DNA of 15,229 nucleotides from Kiritimatiellales bacterium (GCA_030630445.1 DAOVNC010000030.1:1-15229), one strand, 5' to 3'. Positions 1 through 6,720 are shown, counted from the first letter of the stretch. The notes: a model not told the origin generated them from the sequence alone. Made by a program: numbers and translations.

Positions 1-661
1 GACGGGTGATCTCGGCGATGCCGCGCGTCATGAGCGCGGCTTTGGAGTTGTCGCCAAAGCCCATGCCGTCGCCCATGCCCGCCGCTACGGCAATCACGTT
101 CTTGAGCGCGCCGCCGAGCTCGACGCCGACCACGTCGTCGAGGGTGTAGACGCGGAAGGTATCATTCACAAAAAAGTGCTGGATTTGTTCGGCGATTCCG
201 TGGTCGTCCGCCGCAAGAGCAACCGCGCAGGGAATGCCGCGCGCAACCTCTTCGGCGTGACTGGGACCGGAGAGCACGGCAATCGGTCGTTCAAGAATAC
301 GCTCGGCGACCTCGCTCATGCGCTCATGAGTTTGTTCGTCTAGACCTTTGGTTGCGCTCACCACCAACGCGTTCGAGGGAATGAAGGGTTTAAAGCTTTC
401 GACAACGGGCTTGTAGAAGCGCGACGGCACCACCAACACCACCAGATCGGCCTCCTTTACGGCAGTCTCGCGGTCGTCCGTCCACCGGATGCCGACGGGA
501 ACCGGCACTCCGGGAAGATAGGTTTCATTCTCGCCGGCCGCACGTATCCGTTCCAGATATTCCGGAAAGGGGCCCCAAACCGTGACATCGTGCCCGTTGC
601 GCTCCAGCACCATGGCCAGTGCTGTGCCCCAACCGCCATCTCCGACTACTGTTGCCTTCAT
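1..661 (-). CDS. gpsA: Glycerol-3-phosphate dehydrogenase [NAD(P)+], C-terminus off the left edge
   Basis: Cytosolic enzyme that reduces dihydroxyacetone phosphate to sn-glycerol-3-phosphate for phospholipid synthesis. My translation begins MKATVVGDGGWGTALA, a Rossmann dinucleotide loop (GxGxxG at about residues 7-12). Further in come SATKGLDEQTHERM, LSGPSHAEEVARG and VELGGALKNVIAVAAGMGDG; the Lys of GGALKNV is the family's catalytic lysine. About 220 residues are present of a usual 320-340, so the C-terminal helical domain lies outside the window. The start ATG (661-659) overlaps the plsY stop codon by 4 nt (ATGA), with a GAGG about 7-10 nt upstream, indicating translational coupling. PlsY consumes the product of this enzyme, so the pairing is functionally coherent. 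The reading frame is open to the window edge with no sign of decay. Confidence 0.96.
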   Translation of the reverse strand, partial: MKATVVGDGGWGTALAMVLERNGHDVTVWGPFPEYLERIRAAGENETYLPGVPVPVGIRWTDDRETAVKEADLVVLVVPSRFYKPVVESFKPFIPSNALVVSATKGLDEQTHERMSEVAERILERPIAVLSGPSHAEEVARGIPCAVALAADDHGIAEQIQHFFVNDTFRVYTLDDVVGVELGGALKNVIAVAAGMGDGMGFGDNSKAALMTRGIAEITR

Positions 662-1269
662 ACCTTCGCCTCTTTCTTTTTGCCAAACCGGCTTTCGGTT
701 CCGTTGAGCAAGCGCTTGATATTGGCGCGATGCAACCAGACCACCAGCATGGCCAAGATCGTCAGGGCAATATTCACGGCCATCCCCTCGTCCTGAATCC
801 AAACGGAAATCGCCACGGCGACGGCCGCGATGATGGAGGAGAGCGAAACATAGCGAGACGCTACCATGCAAACCACCCAGCAGATAGACCCAACCCCCAC
901 CGCCAATGGAGCAACGCCGAGCAGCATGCCCGCACTGGTGGCGACACCTTTCCCTCCCTTGAATTTGAGATAGACCGGAAAGCTGTGCCCAATGATGGCC
1001 GCAAAGCCGAACAATACGCCGTATTCAGGATCGAGCGTTGCCAGCTTGGGAAAAACAAAGGCGGGAACAAAGCCTTTGAGTGCGTCGAGAATGAGGGTGA
1101 AGATCCCCCACCCTTTCCCGACGCATCGAAAAACGTTGGTTGCGCCAATATTGCCGCTGCCCTGCTGCCGGATATCGATCCCGCGCGACTTGGCCACCAG
1201 CAGGCCAAACGGCAAGGCTCCAAATAAATATGCGATGATGGTTAATACTGCGATTGTCATACGGTCCAT
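658..1269 (-). CDS. plsY: Acyl-phosphate:glycerol-3-phosphate acyltransferase PlsY
   Basis: Polytopic inner-membrane enzyme that transfers an acyl group from acyl-phosphate to glycerol-3-phosphate, giving lysophosphatidic acid, the first step of phospholipid assembly in the PlsX/PlsY pathway. The 203-residue length is normal for the family. Diagnostic segments are RGIDIRQQGSGNIGATNVFR (about residues 29-48), the glycine-rich KFKGGKGVATSAG (about 102-114) and several hydrophobic helices. It starts 5 nt after the upstream AsmA-like gene's stop and ends overlapping the gpsA start. The chosen ATG has an AGGGG only 2 nt away; the in-frame ATG three codons later (1260) keeps about 10 nt from the same AGGGG and is a reasonable alternative start. 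Confidence 0.96.
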   Translation of the reverse strand: MDRMTIAVLTIIAYLFGALPFGLLVAKSRGIDIRQQGSGNIGATNVFRCVGKGWGIFTLILDALKGFVPAFVFPKLATLDPEYGVLFGFAAIIGHSFPVYLKFKGGKGVATSAGMLLGVAPLAVGVGSICWVVCMVASRYVSLSSIIAAVAVAISVWIQDEGMAVNIALTILAMLVVWLHRANIKRLLNGTESRFGKKKEAKV

Positions 1270-1274
1270 ATCCC

Positions 1275-2645
1275 CTACCGACCAAAAAGAAATTTGCCTA
1301 GATCCTTCAACTCATCCTTGAGCGCCTCATTTTCCCCAATCTCTTCAACCTGTTCGCCCAGAATATCGATCAGGACATCGGAGCTGAGCGAGGAAGGCGC
1401 ATTTGTATCGGAAGATCCGCCGTCTGCCAAATCCTTCAGCACCTTCTTTACCGTTTCACTTTCGCCGATTTCATCGACATGCGCACCGAGCACCTCGACG
1501 GCGGCATCGGTCAAATCTTCCGGCGATTCCTCAATCCCTGCCTCTTTGGCAATGACGCCTTTCAGGAAAGAGTCCAACACGCTTTGCGCGTTGCCGCCTA
1601 TGGCGCCACGCAAAGCCTGCTGAATATCCACCGTTGGCTCCTGTAGCGACCCTTCGATCGGAACGGAAAAGCGCAGCGACCCAATCGAACCCATTCCGCC
1701 CAATCGGTTAGCCAGCTTGTCCTCGAAAACAATATCCTCAAGGTTCAGCGCAATCGAAGAATCCCGAAACCAGCCTTCGCGGCAATACAGGCGGGGATCC
1801 AGCCCAAACGGTGAGAAGCGGATACCCAGCTTGTCGGAGGCTTTCTCTAAAATGCGCGGATCGATTTCGAGCACCTTTCCGGAAAGGTCGAACGAAGGGG
1901 TCTGCGGATCGATGACCGGAGCCAACCGAAGTTGTAGGTCGGTGACAAAGCGGGTGCGTTTGCTGCCCAACGAACCGATCACCGAAACATCGCCCCATGG
2001 AGTGGAGGGATCTTTCTGCGTCGATAGGTTGCTGCCGATCACATTCAGATCGAGGACAATGTCGAGCTGATCCAGCTTGAAATCCAAATAGCGCACTTTG
2101 GCATTGCACTGCAATGCCTCGACCAACACTTCCGGCAGTGCCGCTGGCGTCGTAGAAGGCGCTTCCACATCCGGTTTTCCAGGCGGCGGTTTTCCACCAT
2201 CCGGGACAGGCTGCCCTTCAACAGGAGGACGGGGCGGTTGCGGCATGCCTTCCTGAACCCGGTTGATATTGATCTCGCCGTCTTTGTTGCGGATCACGTT
2301 GACGAGCGCGTTTTCAATTTCGATGTTCTTCACGCGGATCAGTTTTTGCTTCAGTAGCGACAGAATATCCACCTCTACATTAATGCGGTCGATGGAGGCC
2401 ATGTTTTCCAAAAGAAACCCCTCGGGGTTTTTAACCGCCACGTCCTTGAGGTAGAGAATGCCGTTCGGCAGATTGATCGACAACCGACCGACCGTTGCCG
2501 CAATTCCGGTTTCCGCCTCAAGTCGCGGCAACACGACCTCTCGCATGGTCTTGGTCAGTCCGTATTGGAGAAATAGATGCAGGCCGATCAAAATCACCAG
2601 CCCTAACGTCAATATTGCTGTTAATACTTTGAGTGTTGTTTTCAT
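1275..2645 (-). CDS. Membrane-anchored AsmA-like envelope protein
   Basis: A 456-residue protein with one N-terminal membrane helix (about residues 7-28) and the bulk predicted on the periplasmic side. Residues about 40-125 resemble the N-terminal part of AsmA/DUF748-type proteins: VGRLSINLPNGILYLKDVAV, then a segment on internal genes for NVEVDILSLLKQKLIRVKNI and INRV. A proline-rich linker (about 132-171) separates this from a beta-rich middle. The C-terminus carries two similar helical segments (see the repeat at 1278-1505). AsmA-family proteins are linked to lipid transport or outer-membrane homeostasis, and position directly before plsY and gpsA fits an envelope-lipid role, but the exact function is not known. 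Start supported by GAGGA 5 nt upstream. The family assignment is by resemblance only. Confidence 0.7.
   Translation of the reverse strand: MKTTLKVLTAILTLGLVILIGLHLFLQYGLTKTMREVVLPRLEAETGIAATVGRLSINLPNGILYLKDVAVKNPEGFLLENMASIDRINVEVDILSLLKQKLIRVKNIEIENALVNVIRNKDGEININRVQEGMPQPPRPPVEGQPVPDGGKPPPGKPDVEAPSTTPAALPEVLVEALQCNAKVRYLDFKLDQLDIVLDLNVIGSNLSTQKDPSTPWGDVSVIGSLGSKRTRFVTDLQLRLAPVIDPQTPSFDLSGKVLEIDPRILEKASDKLGIRFSPFGLDPRLYCREGWFRDSSIALNLEDIVFEDKLANRLGGMGSIGSLRFSVPIEGSLQEPTVDIQQALRGAIGGNAQSVLDSFLKGVIAKEAGIEESPEDLTDAAVEVLGAHVDEIGESETVKKVLKDLADGGSSDTNAPSSLSSDVLIDILGEQVEEIGENEALKDELKDLGKFLFGR
1278..1505 (-). repeat. Duplicated charged helical segment in the AsmA-like protein
   Basis: Residues about 381-407 and 424-450 repeat one pattern: V(L/I)LG..V(D/E)EIGE(S/N)E..K..LKDL. 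The copies are separated by a 16-residue Ser/Gly-rich linker and the second ends the protein. The likeness is also visible at DNA level. This looks like an internal duplication that gives a two-helix acidic tail; no function is implied by sequence alone. Confidence 0.7.
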
Positions 2646-2703
2646 CTATTCCTCGCACGTGTCAACAGCATACAGAAGCCTCGCTATTAATCCATCAAAT
2701 GAA

Positions 2704-3255
2704 TCAACCTAGTGCCGCGTCCAACAACACCTTTCCCATTGGAGTGTCTTGCGCCTTCACGCCGACGACATCCCCAACCTTCGTCACAAAACCGCGATCC
2801 ATCAACTTCTTCACATGCCGATACAGCGATTGCGGAGAAATCTGGGTTTTTTGCGACAACGCCATCTCTTGCATTTCATCCTTGGCCAAAACCCGGACAA
2901 TGTCGATCCGCCGGGGATGGGTAAAAGCCGTTGTAAAGCGTATGACCTGACTATATGAGATCGCGCTTGCATGACATTCGTGCAGTGCCTCCAAAAGCTC
3001 GGCAGCATATTCCACCTCTGCATTTGCTTCCGCAGAATAGAACACATGGAGATTGCGTCGCTCCGCCTTGATGAGCCCCCGAGAATTCAACGCGCGCAAA
3101 TGCACACTGGCGCTAGGATCGCTCAATCCCACGCTTTGCGCCAACCGACCCATGCTCATCTCTCCTTCCTGCATCAGCCGCCAAAGCAACTTCAACCGGT
3201 TCTCGTTCGAAAGTACCCGACATGTTCTCCATAGCGTTGGGCGAAGCTTGTTCAC
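2704..3255 (-). CDS. Transcriptional regulator with two ArsR-like winged-helix domains
   Basis: A 183-residue DNA-binding protein. Residues about 16-75 form an ArsR-type winged helix (ENRLKLLWRLMQEGEMSMGRLAQ, recognition helix about 46-60, then a wing ending HVFYS). Residues about 112-178 form a second winged helix (HPRRIDIVRVLAKDEMQEMALSQ, recognition helix SPQSLYRHVKKLMDRGF). The ELCVCDL-type metal motif of ArsR/SmtB sensors is replaced by EMSMGRL, so a metal-sensing role is not supported; the few Cys are scattered. Start is GTG at 3255-3253, backed by AGGAGGT 5 nt upstream. A 58-nt gap separates it from the AsmA-like gene on the same strand, so it probably heads that operon. Two palindromes upstream suggest autoregulation. 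Most ArsR proteins are about 100 residues with one winged helix, so the double arrangement is unusual. Confidence 0.85.
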   Translation of the reverse strand: MNKLRPTLWRTCRVLSNENRLKLLWRLMQEGEMSMGRLAQSVGLSDPSASVHLRALNSRGLIKAERRNLHVFYSAEANAEVEYAAELLEALHECHASAISYSQVIRFTTAFTHPRRIDIVRVLAKDEMQEMALSQKTQISPQSLYRHVKKLMDRGFVTKVGDVVGVKAQDTPMGKVLLDAALG

Positions 3256-3267
3256 AGCGACCTCCTA

Positions 3268-3291
3268 TTTCATACTTCATTAAGTATGAAA
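3268..3291. promoter_or_regulatory. Palindromic operator candidate O1
   Basis: TTTCATACTT-CATT-AAGTATGAAA: perfect 10-nt arms around a 4-nt centre. It sits 12 nt upstream of the regulator's GTG and overlaps the -10 of its likely promoter, so binding would block the operon. Its 20-nt core is the exact reverse complement of the core of the second site at 3327-3348. Confidence 0.75.
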
Positions 3292-3314
3292 CAGGAATAT
3301 TCTATAGATTTCAA
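3286..3314 (-). promoter_or_regulatory. Candidate promoter of the regulator operon
   Basis: On the minus strand TTGAAA (3314-3309) and TTTCAT (3291-3286) are 17 nt apart, a plausible sigma-70 arrangement. The -10 lies inside operator O1. Assigned by eye. Confidence 0.4.
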
Positions 3315-3326
3315 CGTTTTATCTAA

Positions 3327-3348
3327 ATCATACTTAATGAAGTATGAT
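3327..3348. promoter_or_regulatory. Palindromic operator candidate O2
   Basis: ATCATACTT-AATG-AAGTATGAT: perfect 9-nt arms around a 4-nt centre. Its centre is 58 bp from that of O1 and the asymmetrical centre is inverted (CATT in O1, AATG here). A TATGAT (3343-3348) inside it could be a plus-strand -10 for the divergent phosphatase gene, though no good -35 is visible. Confidence 0.75.
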
Positions 3349-3431
3349 ATGAACAAGGCGGTTGACTTGAACTGTTTTTAGAAAATCAACAATCCCGAAG
3401 CCCGCCATTGCCTAGAGTAAAAACTATCCGT

Positions 3432-3947
3432 ATGGTTCTACACATGGGTTTATTCAGGGAAAAATTCACCATCGTCGTCGTCTGCAAAGCGAACATAACG
3501 CGCAGTGCCTACCTACACGGCTACATGGACAACTACCTTAAAGAGCACATGCCCTATGCGTGCAAGAAAGTCCGCATCCTCTCGGCGGGCGTAAAGGCCC
3601 GTAGCGGCGGATCGGCCAGTCAGGTGGTGAAGCATGTGGCCAAGCTCAACGGTTTCAGCCTCCGGAACCACCACTCAGACCCATTGACCCGAAAGTTCGT
3701 AAAACAGGCCGATGTGATCCTTGTGATGGAACAGTACCAGAAAGAGGCCATCCTCGAGCGGTTTCCAAAAGCCGCGGGCAAAACCTTCCGCATGATGGAA
3801 TATCTGTGGAACGGGGATCCGGAGGAGATCCGCGACATCCCCGACCCCACCGGCCAAAACCTTGTCGACTACGAGGAATTCATCGCAGCCGCCCACGCCG
3901 AGGTCGACCGCATCTTCCGCGAGCTCGGCCGCGAAGGCGTGATTTAG
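3432..3947 (+). CDS. Low-molecular-weight protein tyrosine phosphatase-like protein
   Basis: Cytosolic protein of the LMW-PTP/ArsC-like fold. Near the N-terminus VVVCKANITRSAYLHGYM carries the CX5R(S) phosphate loop (Cys codon at 3483), and IPDPTGQN near the C-terminus holds the expected Asp general acid. The loop differs from the usual CxGNxCRSP: Gly is Ala, the second Cys is Thr, Pro is Ala. With that Cys missing, a thiol-relay arsenate reductase is unlikely; a protein or small-molecule phosphatase is more probable. The start is uncertain: this ATG, one at 3444, or TTG at 3408 are all in frame and none has a strong Shine-Dalgarno. The stop codon TAG (3945-3947) is the first three bases of the palindromic element that follows. 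It is divergent from the double winged-helix regulator and probably shares its operators. Substrate unknown. Confidence 0.8.
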   Translation: MVLHMGLFREKFTIVVVCKANITRSAYLHGYMDNYLKEHMPYACKKVRILSAGVKARSGGSASQVVKHVAKLNGFSLRNHHSDPLTRKFVKQADVILVMEQYQKEAILERFPKAAGKTFRMMEYLWNGDPEEIRDIPDPTGQNLVDYEEFIAAAHAEVDRIFRELGREGVI

Positions 3948-4106
3948 AGCATTGAACGATTGAGATGTCGTATTGATGTGACGGCGAGGACAAGGCTGGG
4001 CTCTTCGGAATACACAGGCATAGCCGTTCTATGTTGTGCATTGCGAAGAGATTCAGTCGAAGCCGCAGCAAGCAGCAATTCGGCAGATCAATCGTGAAAT
4101 GCTCTA
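3945..4106. repeat. 162-bp imperfect palindromic (ERIC/MITE-like) element between convergent genes
   Basis: The left end TAGAGCATTGAACGATTGA and the reverse complement of the right end, TAGAGCATTTCACGATTGA, match at 17 of 19 positions. By my alignment the outer arms pair at 27 of 36 positions (3945-3980 with 4106-4071). After a poorly paired 20-nt stretch, inner arms pair at about 14 of 16 (4001-4016 with 4050-4035). The apex is CATAG-CCGTT-CTATG (4019-4033), at the exact centre. RNA from either strand could form one long hairpin. The terminal TAG is the stop codon of the phosphatase-like gene on one side and of the metallophosphatase on the other. No transposase and no clear target-site duplication are visible. 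It may act as a two-way terminator. Confidence 0.85.
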
Positions 4107-5063
4107 GCCTACCATGATCTTGCCTGCCGCTCTGCGATAGCCGGTCACGACAATATCACGGCCATCCTGCACCTCGACAATGGCGTATGAATTGTTCTCC
4201 GCACCGGAGCCTTCAACCAAGGCCTTCAACGTGTAGTAATGAATATCCTCGATATGGGAATAGGCTCCGGCGTGGTTGTGTCCCTGAAAGACCGCCAGAA
4301 CCTTCCCGCTCTCCTCCAGAACCCGGCGAACCTCCTCCGCGTTCTTGATGGAGTGGTATTGGTCCGTAACGTTAAGCTGCTGGTGGACAAACGTAATCAC
4401 CGGCTTGGATGTGGCCGCCAGATCCTTCTTCAGCCAGTCGAGTTCCCGGTCCGGAATATTGGTATCCATCCAATTAAAGTTTCCATGGTCATAGTCGGTT
4501 CCGTTGGAGGTGTAGTCTGCGTCGAGAACGATGAAATGCATTCCCTTCGAGTCGAATGAATAGTAGCTGGATTCATTTGCAATCCCCGTATTTTCGACAT
4601 GATCGAGAAACTTCTCCTTCGACAGGCTATCCACATCGTGGTTTCCCAGCACGTGATAGCGAGGCCCTTTGAACTTCCCGAAGACGGCCTCGATACGCTT
4701 GAGGTATTCCAAGGTGCTCTCTTCGGAGGCCGGCTTCCCCTCATCCTTGAAATCACCCAGCTCGATCAGAAAATCAACCTTCTGGTCGTTCATCAACGCA
4801 ACGCACTCGGCCATTTTGTCCATGGATTCTCCGTAGTGGCGCGTCCCCCGGGAAGGCGCAACGGCATAGTGCGCGTCCGTCACGATCCCGAACCGGAGCT
4901 TCGCCTTGCCCTCCATTCCATCGGCGCGGGCGAATGGCGCTCCGGCGGAAAGCCCGGCGACTACCAACCCCGAAGCTTTCAGGAATTCGCATCGCGTGAA
5001 CACCCACTCGGCAGCGTGTGATTGTGCCTTCATATTTGCGTCTGCTGATTCCTTGTTTTTCAT
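4104..5063 (-). CDS. Secreted calcineurin-like metallophosphoesterase with a degenerate Tat-like signal
   Basis: An exported phosphoesterase of about 319 residues. The dinuclear-metal motifs are all present: TDAHY (D63, H65), GDF (D104), GNHD (N141, H142), VHQQL and GHNH near the C-terminus. The N-terminus has TRCEFLKASGLVVAGLSAGAPFARA, which looks like a Tat signal (S/T-R-R-x-F-L-K) whose second Arg is Cys; cleavage is likely after ARA (about residue 47). A start at the in-frame ATG 10 codons later (5033) would give a more normal signal length, and the upstream promoter would put the transcript start near the first ATG. The substrate (phosphodiester or phosphomonoester) cannot be told from sequence. 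The stop codon lies inside the palindromic element. The gap of 86 nt to lysS and its own promoter suggest separate transcription. Confidence 0.88.
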   Translation of the reverse strand: MKNKESADANMKAQSHAAEWVFTRCEFLKASGLVVAGLSAGAPFARADGMEGKAKLRFGIVTDAHYAVAPSRGTRHYGESMDKMAECVALMNDQKVDFLIELGDFKDEGKPASEESTLEYLKRIEAVFGKFKGPRYHVLGNHDVDSLSKEKFLDHVENTGIANESSYYSFDSKGMHFIVLDADYTSNGTDYDHGNFNWMDTNIPDRELDWLKKDLAATSKPVITFVHQQLNVTDQYHSIKNAEEVRRVLEESGKVLAVFQGHNHAGAYSHIEDIHYYTLKALVEGSGAENNSYAIVEVQDGRDIVVTGYRRAAGKIMVG

Positions 5064-5069
5064 AGGCCG

Positions 5070-5098
5070 GATTTAAAATGTTCATCCCTTGAAGTCAA
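5070..5098 (-). promoter_or_regulatory. Candidate promoter of the metallophosphoesterase gene
   Basis: Minus strand TTGACT (5098-5093) and TAAATC (5075-5070) with a 17-nt spacer. The predicted transcript start falls at about the first ATG (5063), implying either a leaderless message or use of the ATG at 5033. Confidence 0.4.
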
Positions 5099-5149
5099 GC
5101 ATGGCCATCCGGGTTCCCGTCAAACTGGGGTCGTCTCGGGCGGATCCTT

Positions 5150-6592
5150 TTACGAACGCGGCTTGAGCTGGGGGAAGAGGATGACGTCGCGGATGGCGTC
5201 GGAGCCGGTGAGCAACATGAGCAGGCGGTCGATGCCGATGCCCATTCCGCCGGTGGGCGGCATGCCGTATTCGAGGGCGGAGAGGAAGTCCTCGTCGATT
5301 TTCGATCCGTCGCCTGCGGCCTGCTCCTCGAAGCGCTTGCGCTGTTCGAGCGGGTTGTTTAGCTCGCTGTAGGCGGGAGCGATTTCCTTGCCGCCGATGA
5401 TGAGTTCGAAGACGTCGACAAGCTCGGGATTGTCGGCGCAGTGGTTGGCGAGCGGAACGAGCTCCTTGGGAAGCCGGGTAATGAAGGTGGGCTGAATGAG
5501 GGTGCCTTCGATGGTTTTGTCATAGATTTCGTGGGTGATTTGCTTGAAGTCCATGCCTTCTTCGATATGCACTTCGAGTTTCTCGGCCTTGGCCTTGGCT
5601 TCGTCGAGGGATTTCCCGAACCAGTCGTCGCCGAGGTGTTCCTTGACGAGGTCGTGGTAGGGCACTTCGCGCCACGGCGTTTTGAGATCGACGGTGTTGC
5701 CCATCCACTCAAATTCCATTTTCCCGAAAATGGTCTCGGCCAGATGCACGACCATGCTTTGGATCAGTTCCTGCATGGTGCGCATGTCGCCGTAGGCCTG
5801 GTAGATTTCGAGCGCGGTGAATTCGGGGTTGTGCGTGCGGTCGAGCCCTTCGTTGCGGAAGTTGCGGTTCATTTCGTAGACGCGGTCCATGCCGCCAACG
5901 ATGAGGCGTTTCAGATAAAGTTCGGGGGCGATGCGCATGAAGACGTCAACGTTGAGCGCATTGTAGTGCGCCTTGAACGGCTTGGCGGCAGCTCCGCCGG
6001 GAATCTGCTGGAGCATCGGGGTTTCAACTTCGTAGTAGCCGCGGTTGTCGAGGAAGTTGCGGATTTCACGCATGACTTGCGTGCGCTTTTTGAAGACGTC
6101 CATCACTTCCGGATTGGAGATAAGGTCGAGCGAGCGCTGGCGGTAGCGGGTTTCGACATCGGTGAGGCCGTGGAATTTTTCGGGCAGCGGAAGCAGCGCC
6201 TTGGAGAGCAGCGTCCAACTGGCGACGCGCACGGTGTTCTCTTCGGTCTTGGTGATGAAGAGTTCGCCCTCTACCCCGATAATGTCGCCGAGGTCGAGCA
6301 GCTTGAAGGCCTCAAAGTTTTCTTCGCCCAAAAGATCCTTTTTTACCATGAGCTGGAATTTGGCGGACCCGTCGGAAATATGGGCAAAGGCCATCTTGCC
6401 CATCTTGCGAAGCGCCACAATCCGACCGCATGCCTTGACCTGCCTGTCCATCTCAAAGTCAGCATGCAGTTCATCGAGCCGCGCGGTGCGCTCGAATGCT
6501 TTTCCAAAGGCTGGGAAACCAGCCTCTTCAAGCTGGTTCATATTTTCGATGCGCTGTTGGCGGTACTCGTTTCCTGAAAGTTCTTCGCTCAT
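5150..6592 (-). CDS. lysS: Lysyl-tRNA synthetase, class II
   Basis: Charges tRNA-Lys with lysine in the cytosol. The 480 residues carry an N-terminal OB-fold anticodon-binding domain (about 50-135) and the class II core: motif 1 region GYYEVETPMLQQIPGGAAAKPF (about 185-206), LYLKRLIVGGMDRVYEMNRN then motif 2 FRNEGLDRTHNPEFTALE (about 245-262), and motif 3 GMGIGIDRLLMLL near the C-terminus, followed by the typical RDVILFPQLKPR ending. The length is slightly under the usual 490-505. Start ATG is backed by AAGGAG 5 nt upstream. It lies downstream of the PEGA gene on the same strand but behind an intrinsic terminator, and appears to have its own promoter. The Shine-Dalgarno has two complementary copies further upstream (see findings). 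Confidence 0.98.
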   Translation of the reverse strand: MSEELSGNEYRQQRIENMNQLEEAGFPAFGKAFERTARLDELHADFEMDRQVKACGRIVALRKMGKMAFAHISDGSAKFQLMVKKDLLGEENFEAFKLLDLGDIIGVEGELFITKTEENTVRVASWTLLSKALLPLPEKFHGLTDVETRYRQRSLDLISNPEVMDVFKKRTQVMREIRNFLDNRGYYEVETPMLQQIPGGAAAKPFKAHYNALNVDVFMRIAPELYLKRLIVGGMDRVYEMNRNFRNEGLDRTHNPEFTALEIYQAYGDMRTMQELIQSMVVHLAETIFGKMEFEWMGNTVDLKTPWREVPYHDLVKEHLGDDWFGKSLDEAKAKAEKLEVHIEEGMDFKQITHEIYDKTIEGTLIQPTFITRLPKELVPLANHCADNPELVDVFELIIGGKEIAPAYSELNNPLEQRKRFEEQAAGDGSKIDEDFLSALEYGMPPTGGMGIGIDRLLMLLTGSDAIRDVILFPQLKPRS

Positions 6593-6617
6593 GGTTTCTC
6601 CTTAAAATTGGCCGCAC

Positions 6618-6646
6618 AGATTAAGGAGTGGACGTTTCCAAGTCAA
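6618..6646 (-). promoter_or_regulatory. Candidate lysS promoter
   Basis: Minus strand TTGACT (6646-6641), 17-nt spacer, TAATCT (6623-6618). It lies after the PEGA terminator and gives a short leader of roughly 19 nt before the lysS ATG. Confidence 0.5.
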
Positions 6647-6672
6647 TCGGCATCCCCTTGAATGGAAATAGT

Positions 6673-6700
6673 AAAAAAAAAAAGCCCCGCGAGGGGGCTT
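6673..6700 (-). terminator. Intrinsic terminator of the PEGA lipoprotein gene
   Basis: Read on the minus strand: AAGCCCC-CTCGC-GGGGCTT, a perfect 7-bp GC-rich stem followed by an unbroken U-tract (11 A on the plus strand, 6673-6683, the innermost two shared with the stem). It begins 20 nt after the PEGA gene's stop codon. Confidence 0.92.
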
Positions 6701-6720
6701 AAGGAGAAACAAGGCATTGG

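Larger units (their letters stand above)
6594..6710 (-). promoter_or_regulatory. lysS leader with two sequences complementary to its Shine-Dalgarno
   Basis: The lysS ribosome-binding segment on the minus strand is TTAAGGAGAAAC (6605-6594). A perfect 12-nt complement lies at 6710-6699 (GTTTCTCCTTAA on the minus strand), just before the PEGA terminator, and an 8-nt complement CTCCTTAA at 6628-6621. Transcripts from the likely lysS promoter would start near 6611 and contain neither; read-through transcripts contain both and could hide the ribosome-binding site. Confidence 0.5.

Noticed and set aside
619..1227. Plus-strand frame of 202 codons opposite plsY
   Set aside because: Antisense to plsY, which has clear family motifs; nothing recognisable in the plus frame.
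2704..3947. An arsenic resistance pair (ArsR plus ArsC)
   Set aside because: The regulator lacks the metal-binding motif and the phosphatase-like protein lacks the second Cys of the loop; no arsenic transporter is nearby.
3880..4071. Small minus-strand frame inside the palindromic element
   Set aside because: It spans the end of one gene and the repeat, is Arg-rich, and has no ribosome-binding site.
5441..6577. Long plus-strand open frame (378 codons) opposite lysS
   Set aside because: Lies antisense to an unmistakable lysS; translation has no recognisable domain and is the usual shadow of a GC-biased gene.
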